A stretch of DNA of 64,000 nucleotides from Tenuifilum sp. 4138str (GCF_041102575.1 NZ_JBGCUE010000007.1:117413-181412), one strand, 5' to 3'. Positions 1 to 9,427 are shown, counted from the stretch's first letter. Program-made: numbers and translations. The notes: a model not told the origin generated them from the letters alone.

Positions 1-178
1 AAAACATTCCTACGACGAAATGTTTGAAAAGCTTTACATTGCCATACGGCAATTTGCTAAAAGGCAAATGACCTGGTTCCGGGGGATGGAACGTAAGGGG
101 TTTACCATTAACTGGATACCTGGTGAGTTGACCCTTGAGGAAAAAATTTCGTTAGTTCTTAATAAAATTAACGAATAG
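1..178 (+). CDS. miaA: tRNA dimethylallyltransferase, C-terminal end (partial)
   Basis: The frame enters from the left edge (first full codon at base 2) and stops with TAG at 176-178, leaving 58 residues. The segment reads IRQFAKRQMTWFRG, close to the conserved C-terminal FAKRQxTWFR stretch of MiaA, which transfers a dimethylallyl group to A37 of tRNAs reading U-initial codons. The catalytic P-loop part lies outside the window. Its 3' end overlaps the convergent DUF2079 gene by 11 bp. The family call rests on this one motif and the fitting C-terminal position. Confidence 0.8.
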   Translation, partial: KHSYDEMFEKLYIAIRQFAKRQMTWFRGMERKGFTINWIPGELTLEEKISLVLNKINE

Positions 179-1643
179 CCTTACGCTCGTTTCTTTTGAA
201 TATCAGTAAATCGTTGTCGGAATAAACCTTAGTAAAATGCTGGCTTTGGCTTAAAGTATCGATCGATTTTTTAAAGTCATCGGCGCTTAATGGCCATGTG
301 TTGCTTTTCGGTAGAAGCAAAATATATTCAGCATCCTTTACAAAAGGATAGGAGTATATTTTGCGTGCATTAAGATGTGGTGCAAGCCTTGAACTCGCCG
401 ATACGGCTTTACAACCATCGGTAATCCTGATAACTTCATTAATTCTTTTTATGTTGAACTCGGTTTGGTAGTGTTGTTTACTATAGAAACGTGTGTTAAT
501 CCCATCGTACCACTTTGAAACTCTATTTTCCATTGTAAAAGCTGTGGCCGCTGCTGTAACAATTGCAAGGGCAATTGCAAAGGGTAACCGATAATTTATC
601 TTAATCTCCGATATTGTAGAAATAGCGGCTATACTTAGTATTGGAACAAACTCAATGGAATACTGGTTGTTGATTCCCCAAAAGTTGTAGTCATTAGGGA
701 TCATCTTTAGCATGTAAATGGGGATGAGCATGAAAAGGAAGCGTGGTCTTAAAAGGAAAAGTATTCCACCTGACACCAAAACCATAATATGAAATTCCAA
801 CTTGATGTAATCGTAAGCCACGTCGCTAGTTGTGTTAGTGAAAAGAACTTTAAAGAGATTGATAGGTGAAAGAATCAGGTTTAAAACTACTTGCATTGGC
901 GTTTCTCCAAGCCATCGGTATCTTTCGAATTGCAGGTTGGTGCTAGTGCTTTGCAGCAATGGCATGGCTACCCAAATAATAATTATTGCCGATAGAACAC
1001 AAAATGCAAAAAGTGGTATATCAACCTGAACTAACTTTTTTCGGTTGTAGCTGCTTATGGCAAGAGTGGCAATAATAAAAGCAAACCATATGGTCATGGT
1101 CTCAAAGGTTAAAATAGCCAGAATTACAACTATAAATGCATGCTTGTACTGTTTTCGTTCATAAAATAGGAATAGCCATGGAACCAGCATTGCGCCTAAA
1201 ACATTGCTATGAAAATCATACGTAAGTGCGGAATAAATACCCCACATGCTTAAAAAGTGAATAAGCGATACTATTGGTGTAACGTTATCGCTGTTCATTC
1301 GGTGTTTGGAGTATAGGAATATACCAGCTCCCCCAAAAAGAATTGCAACAATTTGCACTATCAGTAAGGTATAATTTCCGAAGATAAAGTATAGGGGAGT
1401 AAACAGAAAAATAATTGGAGAGAAGTGCGTTGCAAGGAAAGGGATTTCCTCTCCTGCTATACCAAGAGTAAATGTAGGTTTTTGAAGTTGTGCAACATTC
1501 CTTAAGGCCTGATTAAACATGCCCAAATCCAGAGCGTAGGTTCGGAATAGGTAATGGTTAACTAACGATATTGAGCAAAATACGATAAAGAATACCGTGA
1601 GAACTACTACAAACCAATAAATTTGTTTCCTGTTCCGGTGCAT
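168..1643 (-). CDS. DUF2079 polytopic membrane protein
   Basis: A 491-residue integral membrane protein. After an N-terminal membrane helix (about residues 8-30) comes YALDLGMFNQALRN (about 36-49) and then HFSPI (73-77). Both are hallmarks of the DUF2079 family (PF09852), which resembles GT-C glycosyltransferases and mannosyltransferases. Many further hydrophobic helices follow, and the last ~110 residues are more polar. Function is unproven; a lipid-linked sugar transferase role is an inference from the fold. The start is the ATG just left of a strong terminator, so the gene is probably transcribed separately from the S9 peptidase upstream. It converges on miaA. Confidence 0.8.
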   Translation of the reverse strand: MHRNRKQIYWFVVVLTVFFIVFCSISLVNHYLFRTYALDLGMFNQALRNVAQLQKPTFTLGIAGEEIPFLATHFSPIIFLFTPLYFIFGNYTLLIVQIVAILFGGAGIFLYSKHRMNSDNVTPIVSLIHFLSMWGIYSALTYDFHSNVLGAMLVPWLFLFYERKQYKHAFIVVILAILTFETMTIWFAFIIATLAISSYNRKKLVQVDIPLFAFCVLSAIIIIWVAMPLLQSTSTNLQFERYRWLGETPMQVVLNLILSPINLFKVLFTNTTSDVAYDYIKLEFHIMVLVSGGILFLLRPRFLFMLIPIYMLKMIPNDYNFWGINNQYSIEFVPILSIAAISTISEIKINYRLPFAIALAIVTAAATAFTMENRVSKWYDGINTRFYSKQHYQTEFNIKRINEVIRITDGCKAVSASSRLAPHLNARKIYSYPFVKDAEYILLLPKSNTWPLSADDFKKSIDTLSQSQHFTKVYSDNDLLIFKRNERKAIR

Positions 1644-1673
1644 TTCAAATATTTACATGATGTAAATATAAAA

Positions 1674-1707
1674 AAAACGGGAGTAACCCTTAAGGAACTC
1701 CCGTTTT
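1674..1707 (-). terminator. intrinsic terminator after the S9 peptidase gene
   Basis: An 11-bp perfect stem (1674-1684 with 1697-1707) encloses a 12-nt loop. Read leftward it is followed by a run of T, the form expected for the end of the peptidase transcript. It lies 22 bp past the peptidase stop codon. Confidence 0.85.
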
Positions 1708-1728
1708 ATTATGGATTTGATTCAGTAT

Positions 1729-3837
1729 TTACTTTAACCACTTATCGAGCCAGCCAAAAAACTCGCGTTGCCAAACAACGGCTTCCTGTGGTTTTGTAAC
1801 AAAATGGGTGCCGTTGGGGAAGAATAGCAGTTTACTTGGTACGCCGAGTAGTTGCGCAGCCCCAAATGCTTCGAGGCTTTGGGTGTAAGGAATACGGTAA
1901 TCATGCTCACCCACTATAATCATAATAGGAGTATCCCAGTTTTTAACGAACTTATGGGGCGAGTTGGCGTAGCTTCGCTGTGCTACTTTGTTATCGGTTT
2001 CCCATGGCGCGCCGCCAAGGTCGAAGGTGGGGAAGAATAGTTCCTCGGTTTGGGGGTAGAACGATTCCAGGTTAAACATGCCGCAGTGGGCAATAAACGC
2101 TTTAAAGCGTTTCTGGTGGTGTCCGGCAAGGTAAAACACTGAGTAACCACCGTAGCTTGCGCCTACACAACCCAGCTTATCCTCATTAACCCAAGGTTCT
2201 TTCTTAACATCATCAATGGCGCTTAGGTAATCCTTAATGTTTTGTCCGCTGTAATCGCCAGAGATTTGGCGGTTCCATTCCTGCCCAAACGATGGAACAC
2301 CACGGCGGTTAGGAGCCACCACAACGTAACCATTGGCTGCCATAATCTGGAAGTTCCAGCGATAGCTCCAGAACTGGCTTACGGTGCTCTGCGGGCCACC
2401 CTGGCAGTAAAGTAGGGCGGGATACTTCTTTGTGGAGTCGAAATCGGGAGGAAGGATTACCCAAACAAGCATCTTTTTCCCATCGGTTGTGGTAACCCAG
2501 CGTTCACGAACTTCGCCCATCTTAATATGGTCGTAAATATGCTTATTGGTAAAGGTTAGCTGAGTGGCCTCGCCGGTTTGCTCATCAATCCGGTAAAGCT
2601 CGGTGGCCATGCTCATGCTCATGCGGCTTGCAGTAAGTACGCCGTTGGAGAACTGGCAACTGGTATAGTCGTGCTTGCCGGTAGTGAGCTGGGTGATTTT
2701 TGATGTGGCAACATCAATCTTGTAGAGCTGTTCAGTACCCTTAATCCCACTAGTAAAGTAAATATTTCGGCTATCGTTGTCCCAAACGTAGTACTCAACA
2801 TTCTGGTCAAAACCCTCGGTAAGATAGGTTTTCTTGTTGTTATTGGTGTTGAGAATATAAAGCCTTTTCTGATCCGATTCGTAAAGAGGGGTGGCCATAC
2901 TCCACCAGCTGATGAAAACTCCGTTAGGAGAGAATCGTGGGTAGCGGTCGTAACCGGGATTGCCATCAGTTAGGTTTGTGGTGATTCGGGTTTTAAGATC
3001 GTACAGGTAGATATCGGAGTTGGTGCTCATGGCGTAGTCCTTCCCATAAAGTTTCTTTGAGGCGTAAACAATCTTATCGCCGCTTGGGCTCCACTGCACT
3101 TCATCCATGTCGAAATCGGTAGCCATGGGGGTATCCCACTTTTCACCTTCGTTGATATCAATGGCATTTTCTACCCCATTTTCAGTATAATCGGCAACAA
3201 ACAGGTGGCTAAACTTGCCATCTTCCCAGTAATCCCAGTGGCGATACATCAAATCATCAATTATCCGTACCTTGGCCTTTGGCATGTCCGGATGTATATC
3301 CTCGGTCTGGTCAACCATCTTCACATCCTTGGTATACACTATTTTTTTGCCATCGGGCGAAAAGGCGAAGCCGTTAATATCAAAATCGAAGTTGGTAAGC
3401 TGTTTGAGGCCGGTTCCATCGATTTTAACTTCCCAAATTTGCGAGGAGCCACTGCGGGTGGACAGGAAGCGTATGGCTTGGCCATCGGCACTCCACTGAA
3501 TATTCGATTCCGAGCCTTGCTCATCGGTCAGCTTTACTGGCTCGCCACCCTCGGTAGGAATTAGGTAGATATTTGTTACTCCCTTATTCTCCTGTAGGTT
3601 GTAGTAGGTTGTGGTGTAGGCAAGTAGTTTGCCATCGGGCGAGATGACCGAACTCCCAATACGTCCGAATTTCCACATGATCTCAGGTGTGAGAAGGCCC
3701 TTGTCCTTTTCCTCCTGGGTTAACGATACGTCAATCTTTAGAGGTTCCTTAACTTGTTTTTCGGTATCGGTGCAGCCCGAACCGCCAATAATTATTGCCA
3801 TTGCAGCAAGACAGATTGGTTTTACAATTCGTTTCAT
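1729..3837 (-). CDS. S9 family (prolyl oligopeptidase-type) serine peptidase, lipoprotein
   Basis: A 702-residue exported peptidase of the DPP-IV/acylaminoacyl-peptidase type. The ATG at 3837 is chosen because it begins a lipoprotein signal (MKRIVKP, hydrophobic core, GGSGC); the longer frame from 3897 adds 20 residues of non-signal sequence. Residues ~50-420 carry WD40-like TolB repeats (SPDGK, WSADG, WSPSG) forming the propeller. The C-terminal alpha/beta hydrolase has GASYGGY (Ser561), GEHDYRIP (Asp646) and NGTHF (His678), a complete triad. It probably degrades peptides at the cell envelope. It is monocistronic, divergent from the M28 peptidase, and ends at a strong terminator. Confidence 0.93.
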   Translation of the reverse strand: MKRIVKPICLAAMAIIIGGSGCTDTEKQVKEPLKIDVSLTQEEKDKGLLTPEIMWKFGRIGSSVISPDGKLLAYTTTYYNLQENKGVTNIYLIPTEGGEPVKLTDEQGSESNIQWSADGQAIRFLSTRSGSSQIWEVKIDGTGLKQLTNFDFDINGFAFSPDGKKIVYTKDVKMVDQTEDIHPDMPKAKVRIIDDLMYRHWDYWEDGKFSHLFVADYTENGVENAIDINEGEKWDTPMATDFDMDEVQWSPSGDKIVYASKKLYGKDYAMSTNSDIYLYDLKTRITTNLTDGNPGYDRYPRFSPNGVFISWWSMATPLYESDQKRLYILNTNNNKKTYLTEGFDQNVEYYVWDNDSRNIYFTSGIKGTEQLYKIDVATSKITQLTTGKHDYTSCQFSNGVLTASRMSMSMATELYRIDEQTGEATQLTFTNKHIYDHIKMGEVRERWVTTTDGKKMLVWVILPPDFDSTKKYPALLYCQGGPQSTVSQFWSYRWNFQIMAANGYVVVAPNRRGVPSFGQEWNRQISGDYSGQNIKDYLSAIDDVKKEPWVNEDKLGCVGASYGGYSVFYLAGHHQKRFKAFIAHCGMFNLESFYPQTEELFFPTFDLGGAPWETDNKVAQRSYANSPHKFVKNWDTPIMIIVGEHDYRIPYTQSLEAFGAAQLLGVPSKLLFFPNGTHFVTKPQEAVVWQREFFGWLDKWLK

Positions 3838-3960
3838 GGTGCTTTGGGTTAGGTTACACAATTTTGACTCTAAAGTTAGCATTTGGTTAAATATCAACCT
3901 ATGATTTTTACTTTACTTCTTTTTTTAGTCAAATTAAAAGACTAGGGATAAATTAATTTT

Positions 3961-3968
3961 TACTTTTG
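3961..3968 (+). promoter_or_regulatory. Bacteroidota -7 box (TAnnTTTG) for the M28 peptidase
   Basis: TACTTTTG is an exact match to TAnnTTTG, 18 bp before the ATG at 3987. No convincing -33 TTTG is visible upstream. It supports the ATG at 3987 over an in-frame TTG at 3966, which lies inside the box itself. Confidence 0.55.
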
Positions 3969-3986
3969 TTCAAAACTACTAATGCC

Positions 3987-5600
3987 ATGCGAAAACTATT
4001 TCCTTTGGTACTGCTTCTATCTGTCCTATCAGGTTGCAATAGCAGCAATACACTGGACACAAATGCCATATCCTACGGCGATGTGGAGCACGATATAATG
4101 GTGCTTTCGGCCGATAGCATGATGGGACGTGCGCCATTTACCGTGGGCGAAGTAAGAGCGACCGCGTACATTCAAAACAGGATGAAGGACTTAGGGCTTG
4201 TGCCCGCTATTGGTGATACATATTTTCAGGATGTTCCCATGGTTTCCATTACAACTCATTTGCCCGCACAGGTTGATGTAAGCCTGGCAAGCGGTAAGCT
4301 TAGCCTTAAGGTTGATGACGATATCTGCCTGTGGAGTCCAACCACTCGGGCAAAGGTTGAAATATCCAAAGCACCCTTGCTATTTTTGGGTTTTGGAATA
4401 AACGCACCAGAGTATGGCTGGAACGATTTCAGGGATATTGATGTAAAGGGCAAGATTATTGTGGTTTTGGTGAACGACCCCGGTTACTACCTGCTTGACT
4501 CATCGCTTTTTACTGGCTATGCCATGACCTATTACGGACGCTGGCGCTATAAGTTTGAGGAAGCCGAACGCCAAGGAGCGCTTGGCTGCATAATTGTTCA
4601 TGAGGATGGCCCTGCTGGTTACCCATGGGCGGTTGCAGGTAGCAAGAGCAACAGCCCAATACTTTACGTTGATAGTAAAGAACTCGATACTCCGGCGTGC
4701 ACTCTTAATGGCTGGATAACCCGTGAGGCCGCCGAGCAACTATTCAGTCGCTGTGGCTATAGCTACGAGGCGATAAAGAAACAGGCTACCAGTAAGGATT
4801 TTAAACCTATAAACCTAAACGCAACATTGTCTCTAAGCTTAAGTAATAGTGTAGAGCGTTCAGTATCAAAGAATGTCGCAGGTTACATTAAGGGGGCTGA
4901 GAAACCCGATGAGTTTATTGTATATACCGCTCACTGGGATCACCTTGGGGTTGGGCGCCCACTAAATGGCGATTCCATCTACAATGGAGCATCGGATAAT
5001 GCTGCCGCAATAGCATGGATGCTATCCATTGCTAAGGCATTTAAGCAGGCCGATGCGCCCAGACGCTCAATTATCTTCCTTGCGCCTACCGCTGAGGAGT
5101 CGGGACTGTTTGGCTCGGAGTACTTTGTTAAGCATTGCCCGTTCGATATAACAAAGGCTATAGCCTGCATAAACTACGATGTGGTTCTTTTCCTCGGAAA
5201 GTTCAAGGATGTAACCGTAACCGGTTACGGACACTCGAATCTCGATAGCCTTTTACAGGTGGTTGCAGAGGAACACGACCGCTACATTGCCCTTGACCCA
5301 AATCCCGAAAATGGAATGTTTTACCGGTCCGACCAGTTACCATTTCTTAAAGCCGGTGTTCCTGCAATTTTTGCTAAAGGGTATACGCATCAAGCTGAGT
5401 TGGGGAAAGAAAAAACTCTTGAGCTAATTAAGGATTACTGGCAAAACGTTTACCATAAACCCTCCGACGAGTATAACCCGCAGCACGATAGGTTAGATGG
5501 TTTGGTTGACGATGCGGTGCTATTCTACGAGGTGGGTAACCGTTTAGTAAATGGAAACATTTATCCCCAATGGCGCAAAACATCGGAGTTTTACAGGTAA
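3987..5600 (+). CDS. M28 family zinc aminopeptidase with PA-like insert, lipoprotein
   Basis: A 537-residue protein starting with a lipoprotein signal (MRKLFPLVLLLSVLSGC). The middle (about residues 100-270) looks like a protease-associated domain. The catalytic part shows the M28 zinc ligands in order: AHWDHLG (~315), GASDNAA (~336), the catalytic pair in TAEESGLFGS (~370), NYD (~396) and YHKPSDEY (~489). Expected activity is removal of N-terminal amino acids from peptides at the envelope. It is divergent from the S9 peptidase, so the pair may process the same peptides. The gene ends just before a long hairpin. Confidence 0.92.
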   Translation: MRKLFPLVLLLSVLSGCNSSNTLDTNAISYGDVEHDIMVLSADSMMGRAPFTVGEVRATAYIQNRMKDLGLVPAIGDTYFQDVPMVSITTHLPAQVDVSLASGKLSLKVDDDICLWSPTTRAKVEISKAPLLFLGFGINAPEYGWNDFRDIDVKGKIIVVLVNDPGYYLLDSSLFTGYAMTYYGRWRYKFEEAERQGALGCIIVHEDGPAGYPWAVAGSKSNSPILYVDSKELDTPACTLNGWITREAAEQLFSRCGYSYEAIKKQATSKDFKPINLNATLSLSLSNSVERSVSKNVAGYIKGAEKPDEFIVYTAHWDHLGVGRPLNGDSIYNGASDNAAAIAWMLSIAKAFKQADAPRRSIIFLAPTAEESGLFGSEYFVKHCPFDITKAIACINYDVVLFLGKFKDVTVTGYGHSNLDSLLQVVAEEHDRYIALDPNPENGMFYRSDQLPFLKAGVPAIFAKGYTHQAELGKEKTLELIKDYWQNVYHKPSDEYNPQHDRLDGLVDDAVLFYEVGNRLVNGNIYPQWRKTSEFYR

Positions 5601-5617
5601 CTTGCCGACGTTTAATC

Positions 5618-5654
5618 GAGATTCGTCAATTGAATTTTTCAATTGACGAATCTC
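5618..5654 (+). terminator. 17-bp perfect hairpin after the M28 peptidase
   Basis: Bases 5618-5634 are the exact reverse complement of 5638-5654, with a 3-nt TTT loop. It starts 18 bp after the stop codon. The stem is AT-rich and is followed by TCTAAAATATT rather than a T tract, so it may be a weak terminator, an mRNA 3' stabiliser or a cruciform-forming site. Confidence 0.5.
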
Positions 5655-5735
5655 TCTAAAATATTGCTGCGTTCCGATTTTTTAGCCCGGTTAAGTTAGT
5701 TAATCTATGATATTTAGAATTAACTGTTCACATTA

Positions 5736-6031
5736 CCTCTAACTTCTTCTAACATCATCTTATTCCGTCTATTTCGACTCATTCCGGCACAAAACAGACT
5801 TTTAACTTTTAACGGTTCACGGTTCACGGTTCACGGTTCACGAACATAAAGCTCTCCAACCCCCTCATATCCTCAATTTTTCTTTTAACTTTTAACTTTT
5901 CACTAGTCCTAACTCCCTCTAACTTCCTCTAACTTCCTCTAACTCCGCCATATTCTTAATTCTTCCGGTTCACGGTTCACGTTTAACTTCCTCATATTCC
6001 AACTCATTCCGGCTCATTCCAGCTCATTCCT
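5736..6031. repeat. non-coding stretch with simple tandem repeats
   Basis: The 575-bp gap between the M28 and GT-C-like genes has no plausible gene. It holds several short tandem repeats. GGTTCAC is repeated four times at 5814-5841 and twice more at 5967-5980. A ~10-bp unit around CTAACTTCCT is repeated at about 5907-5945. CTCATTCC is repeated at about 6002-6030. The purpose is unknown; slipped-strand expansion is a likely origin. Confidence 0.7.
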
Positions 6032-6175
6032 CAAGAAATTAACCCGGTTGAATTTGCTAATTCATGGCATTTGGGTTTAAATATTAATGTTATTTTTATG
6101 CCGGTATTCGATGTTTCAATTCGTGTTTTCTATTTTTACTATTTGCTTAAACAACAGTAACTAAACCTTACTAGC

Positions 6176-8110
6176 ATGAACTTTAACCGTTTCATTCAAT
6201 CCTTGAGCGAGGTTAGCGAAAGGCGACTGATGTATGCGCTTATAGCGGTTATACTTGTTATCAACATGGCAGTTCTGGTTCTCAGCAATGGCTATTCTGG
6301 CGGATCGTACTCTGTTATGCACTACCAGTTTGCCCGCTGGGCATTTGCTAACCCCGAAAACCTATTAAATTCTTGGGCAAACCCTCTTTTTACATTACTT
6401 GCTGCACCCTTTGCCTTGCTTGGCTTTAAATCGCTCCAGCTAATGAATATCATTCTGGGTATACTATCGGGGTACTTTGCGTACAGGGTAGCCAAGGAAC
6501 TGAAAATGAAAACCCCGCTGCTGGCATTGGTTATATGTAGCTTTACTCCCGTTTTTATGATGACATTCTATGGGGGCACAACCGAAATCATGTTTGCCTT
6601 TTTCGCGATACTTGGGACATTCCTTCTGATTAAGGATAAATTCTTAGCAGGAGCAATAGTTATATCGCTATTGCCACTTATCCGTCTCGATGGTTTTATC
6701 CTATTGCCAGTTTACGCAATCTATTTTTTACGCTGGCGCAGGGCTAAGTATTTGCCGCTTCTTTTTAGTGCAACCGTGCTATATAGCTTAATAGGATTGA
6801 TGCTTGGTAAGAACCTTTTCTGGCTATTTGATGGGGTAACGCTTTGGAGCGATAGTATATTTGGACATGGCTCTTTTACCCAGTTTATTGTTCGCAGCCC
6901 CGGATTTTTTGGAATACCCAACGAGATATTCTTTGTAACCGGTTTGGTGGCCGGATTATGGTTATACCTACGTGAGCGGAGGGAGTACTCGCAAGAGTTT
7001 GTGCTTGTGGTTTTACCATTTGTAATCTATTTTTTGGCCCACTCATTTGCATGGTGGCAGGGTATGGGCAATTCGCAGGGTTTATCGCGCTACATGGCTG
7101 CAATTGTTCCATTTATGGCTGTAATGGCTACCCGTGGTTTATACCTTTTTGCCAAAATGTTTTTCATTATCTTCAAGAGCGAGGCAGTGCGTATAGGTGC
7201 ACTTATACTGGGTTTTGCATCAATCATTCATATACCTTTTGCCATTCAGAACTATCCCGTTTCAATCTCGTCAACCGATTGGGCTTTATCCGATGCTGCC
7301 AGCTACATTAAGGAAAATGGTTTAAGCGATAAAAGGATTTACTTTACTAACCCAACTTTATTCTACTACCTCAATAAGAACCCAAAGTGTAGTAGCTGCA
7401 TTGAGGTAAAGAACACTGCTGAGCTTAATTCGATGCAGAATGGCGATTTGTTTATTTACGATGTTGCACTGGGTGCAGTGAACAAAATCGACCTCGATTC
7501 GTTGCTTACCTCTGCCCAATTCAGATTGATACAGGTATTTAACCCCGAAACACCGGTATATGCCTTTGGCAAACCTTACCAGGTTGCTTTGCTGGAGCGT
7601 ACCAACCCCGACACCCTAACCGTAAGTGAAAATCATAAGATTGTTTCGGGCGCAAATAAAACTTTTATTACCCTTGTTAGGTACGATTTTGATACAGCAA
7701 CGCCTACCGATACCGCCACTGTGTCAACCTCAAAGATTAATCGTACAGCGTATTTCCGTATACCCAAAAGGAAAGAGAATTACCTGGTTAGCGCCCTTAA
7801 ACTCGACTCCATCCAGCCCGTCCAGCCCATTGAGTTAAAGGTATCGTACCGTCAGTTCCGAAAAACCTCCGATGAGAACCTAAGGTATTTTGTCGAGGCC
7901 ATTTCCAATGGGGATTCTATGTATGAAAGGGTTTTTGAGGTAAATACCCCCGATACGGCCAACCCCGATGAGTGGCACGACGTTAGCTTCAACATAATCC
8001 TGCACAACATTGAGGTAACCCCTGAACTTACTATCAGAACGGGATTCTGGAACAAGCGTAAGGGTGAGTTCCTTATTGACGACTATAGGGTTGAGGTAAG
8101 GGTAAAATGA
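6176..8110 (+). CDS. GT-C-like polytopic membrane glycosyltransferase (putative)
   Basis: A 644-residue protein with about ten hydrophobic helices between residues 18 and 390 and a soluble C-terminal region of ~250 residues. The N-terminal pattern (a long first loop with HYQFARWAFANPENLL, then WANPLFTLLAAPF) resembles GT-C mannosyltransferases that use lipid-linked sugars. The C-terminal part ends in a beta-rich stretch that could be a carbohydrate-binding-like domain. I do not recognise an exact family. It lies alone between repeat-rich gaps. Its TGA stop shows that TGA is a normal stop in this genome. Confidence 0.7.
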   Translation: MNFNRFIQSLSEVSERRLMYALIAVILVINMAVLVLSNGYSGGSYSVMHYQFARWAFANPENLLNSWANPLFTLLAAPFALLGFKSLQLMNIILGILSGYFAYRVAKELKMKTPLLALVICSFTPVFMMTFYGGTTEIMFAFFAILGTFLLIKDKFLAGAIVISLLPLIRLDGFILLPVYAIYFLRWRRAKYLPLLFSATVLYSLIGLMLGKNLFWLFDGVTLWSDSIFGHGSFTQFIVRSPGFFGIPNEIFFVTGLVAGLWLYLRERREYSQEFVLVVLPFVIYFLAHSFAWWQGMGNSQGLSRYMAAIVPFMAVMATRGLYLFAKMFFIIFKSEAVRIGALILGFASIIHIPFAIQNYPVSISSTDWALSDAASYIKENGLSDKRIYFTNPTLFYYLNKNPKCSSCIEVKNTAELNSMQNGDLFIYDVALGAVNKIDLDSLLTSAQFRLIQVFNPETPVYAFGKPYQVALLERTNPDTLTVSENHKIVSGANKTFITLVRYDFDTATPTDTATVSTSKINRTAYFRIPKRKENYLVSALKLDSIQPVQPIELKVSYRQFRKTSDENLRYFVEAISNGDSMYERVFEVNTPDTANPDEWHDVSFNIILHNIEVTPELTIRTGFWNKRKGEFLIDDYRVEVRVK

Positions 8111-8160
8111 AATCTGCTAAACCAAGGTCGTTTAGTTGATAAAAACAAACACTCCTTTTG

Positions 8161-8537
8161 TTGTCATCCTGAGCACAGCGAAGCTTCTATTGAATAGTGT
8201 GCAGTGTATAGTATGCAGTGTACAGGGAAGATGGAGAGTAGTGTTTGGTTTTTAGTGTTTCGTGAAATGCTTTTTTCACTATCAACCATCAACTATCAAC
8301 TGTCAACTCTGCTTGTCATCCTGAGCAAAGCGAAGGATCTATTGAATAGTGTACAGTGTGCAGTGTACAGTGTGCAGTGTACAGGGAAGATGGAGAGTAG
8401 TGTTTGGTTTTTAGTGTTTCGTGAAATGCTTTTTTTTCACTATCAACCATCAACTATCAACTCTTCTTGTCATCCTGAGCGCAGCGAAGGATCTCTGACC
8501 GACCTAATGAGATGTTTCGCTAGTGCTCAACATGACA
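8161..8537. repeat. tandem ~153-bp repeat, two full copies and one partial
   Basis: Two near-identical units (8161-8312 and 8313-8466) each begin TTGTCATCCTGAGC, run through a GTGCAGTGTACAG-rich part and end with ACTATCAACCATC-like sequence. A third copy begins at 8467 but diverges after ~30 bp. The units differ by small indels in internal GTGTGCAGT repeats. Open frames across this block are translations of repeat DNA, not genes. Confidence 0.85.
8467..8537. repeat. imperfect palindromic (REP-like) element
   Basis: The left arm TTGTCATCCTGAGCGCAGCG pairs, reverse-complemented, with a right arm ending CTCAACATGACAA. This gives ~30-nt imperfect arms around a short loop. The GTCATCCTGAGC / GCTCAGCATGAC type of element is, to my knowledge, widely dispersed in bacterial intergenic DNA. 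A half of the same type reappears at about 9156-9173 (TCGACTAGCTCAGCATGACA). Confidence 0.75.
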
Positions 8538-8551
8538 ATAGGTTCATAAAC

Positions 8552-8698
8552 AACGAACAACCTTTCCAGCCCCGTAGGGGCTAAACATTTGTAACTCCAG
8601 TACGACTCCCACGCGTATAGCGATGCACGCAATGCATCTACCAAAGAGCAACACTGAAACGTTGCATCGCAACAATAAAGCATGCCAAAGAGCGACAT
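8552..8698. repeat. ~146-bp dispersed direct repeat, copy 1
   Basis: This copy contains AGCCCCGTAGGGGCT (a perfect dyad), then ACATTTGTAACTC, TATAGCGATGCACGCAAT and ATGCCAAAGAGCGA. The same order recurs at 8965-9109. It is non-coding; the CCCCGTAGGGG core could form a hairpin in RNA. Confidence 0.85.
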
Positions 8699-8964
8699 AT
8701 CCGTTCTTTCTTGTCTTGATACAAGAAAGAACCAAAGAAAATCAAGGCTGAAAAGCCCGTCCCGATGGGTGCCCCGTGGGTGGAACTGCCACGCGATACT
8801 ATTCGCCACGCCTGCGGCATGACTCATGTGGTATCGCTTACTTAACCAACCGCCACGTTCCACCCCCGACCCATTGTCGGGTCAGGCTTTTATGCCAATA
8901 CAAACTTCTTCCGCTCTATTCCCTCTTTGGGGAAATGGTTGGGGTGAGGTCGTTTTTCACGAAC
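8699..8964. other. non-coding spacer between the two 146-bp repeats
   Basis: It contains a palindrome built on CTTGTCTTGATACAAG (about 8711-8726) and GC-rich patches, including CCCGACCCATTGTCGGG (about 8867-8883), another inverted repeat. No frame here resembles a protein. It looks like an accretion of dispersed intergenic elements. Confidence 0.6.
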
Positions 8965-9109
8965 AACGAACAACCTTTCCAGCCCCGTAGGGGCTAAACA
9001 TTTGTAACTCAATTACGACTCCCCCACGTATAGCGATGCACGCAATTCTTTTTCCAAAGAGCAAGGGTGATGCGTTGCATCGCCACTGAAGAGCATGCCA
9101 AAGAGCGAT
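8965..9109. repeat. ~146-bp dispersed direct repeat, copy 2
   Basis: Second copy of the element at 8552-8698, in the same orientation, with the same AGCCCCGTAGGGGCT core and scattered substitutions. The two copies are ~410 bp apart, so they could recombine and delete the spacer. Confidence 0.85.
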
Positions 9110-9427
9110 TAACATACAACCAAAAAAGTGAATATGGGAATGATTGTATAAAGAGATGCTTCGACTAGCTCAGCATGACAATAAACAAACGAAAAACGAA
9201 AAACGAACAACGATTTACGAAAAAGTCCTTAGTCAATCCGATCGAAGCGAAGCATTTCATCCATAGTGTACGGAGTGGGCGGTATTAGGTTTATAGCCGA
9301 TCTGCGTAAATCGAGCCAATCAGTGTTATCTGTGTTCTATTATTTGACTATCGCTATACAATTTAGCACAGACAATTTATGAAACAAATATTATCCATAG
9401 TCGTAAAATAAGTTTACTTAAAAGCAT
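9110..9427. other. gene-free DNA upstream of tmRNA
   Basis: It holds the right-hand half of a REP-like element (about 9154-9173), a short GAAAAAC tandem repeat (about 9187-9210) and a segment ATCTGCGTAAATC...TTATCTGTGTTCTA (about 9299-9339) that looks like another dispersed repeat. No gene is supported. Confidence 0.6.

Noticed and set aside
8204..8997. Several open frames across the repeat block, two ending in the same FQPRRG residues
   Set aside because: They arise from duplicated non-coding repeats; the shared ending is the AGCCCCGTAGGGGCT element, and no frame has protein-like composition or a start context.
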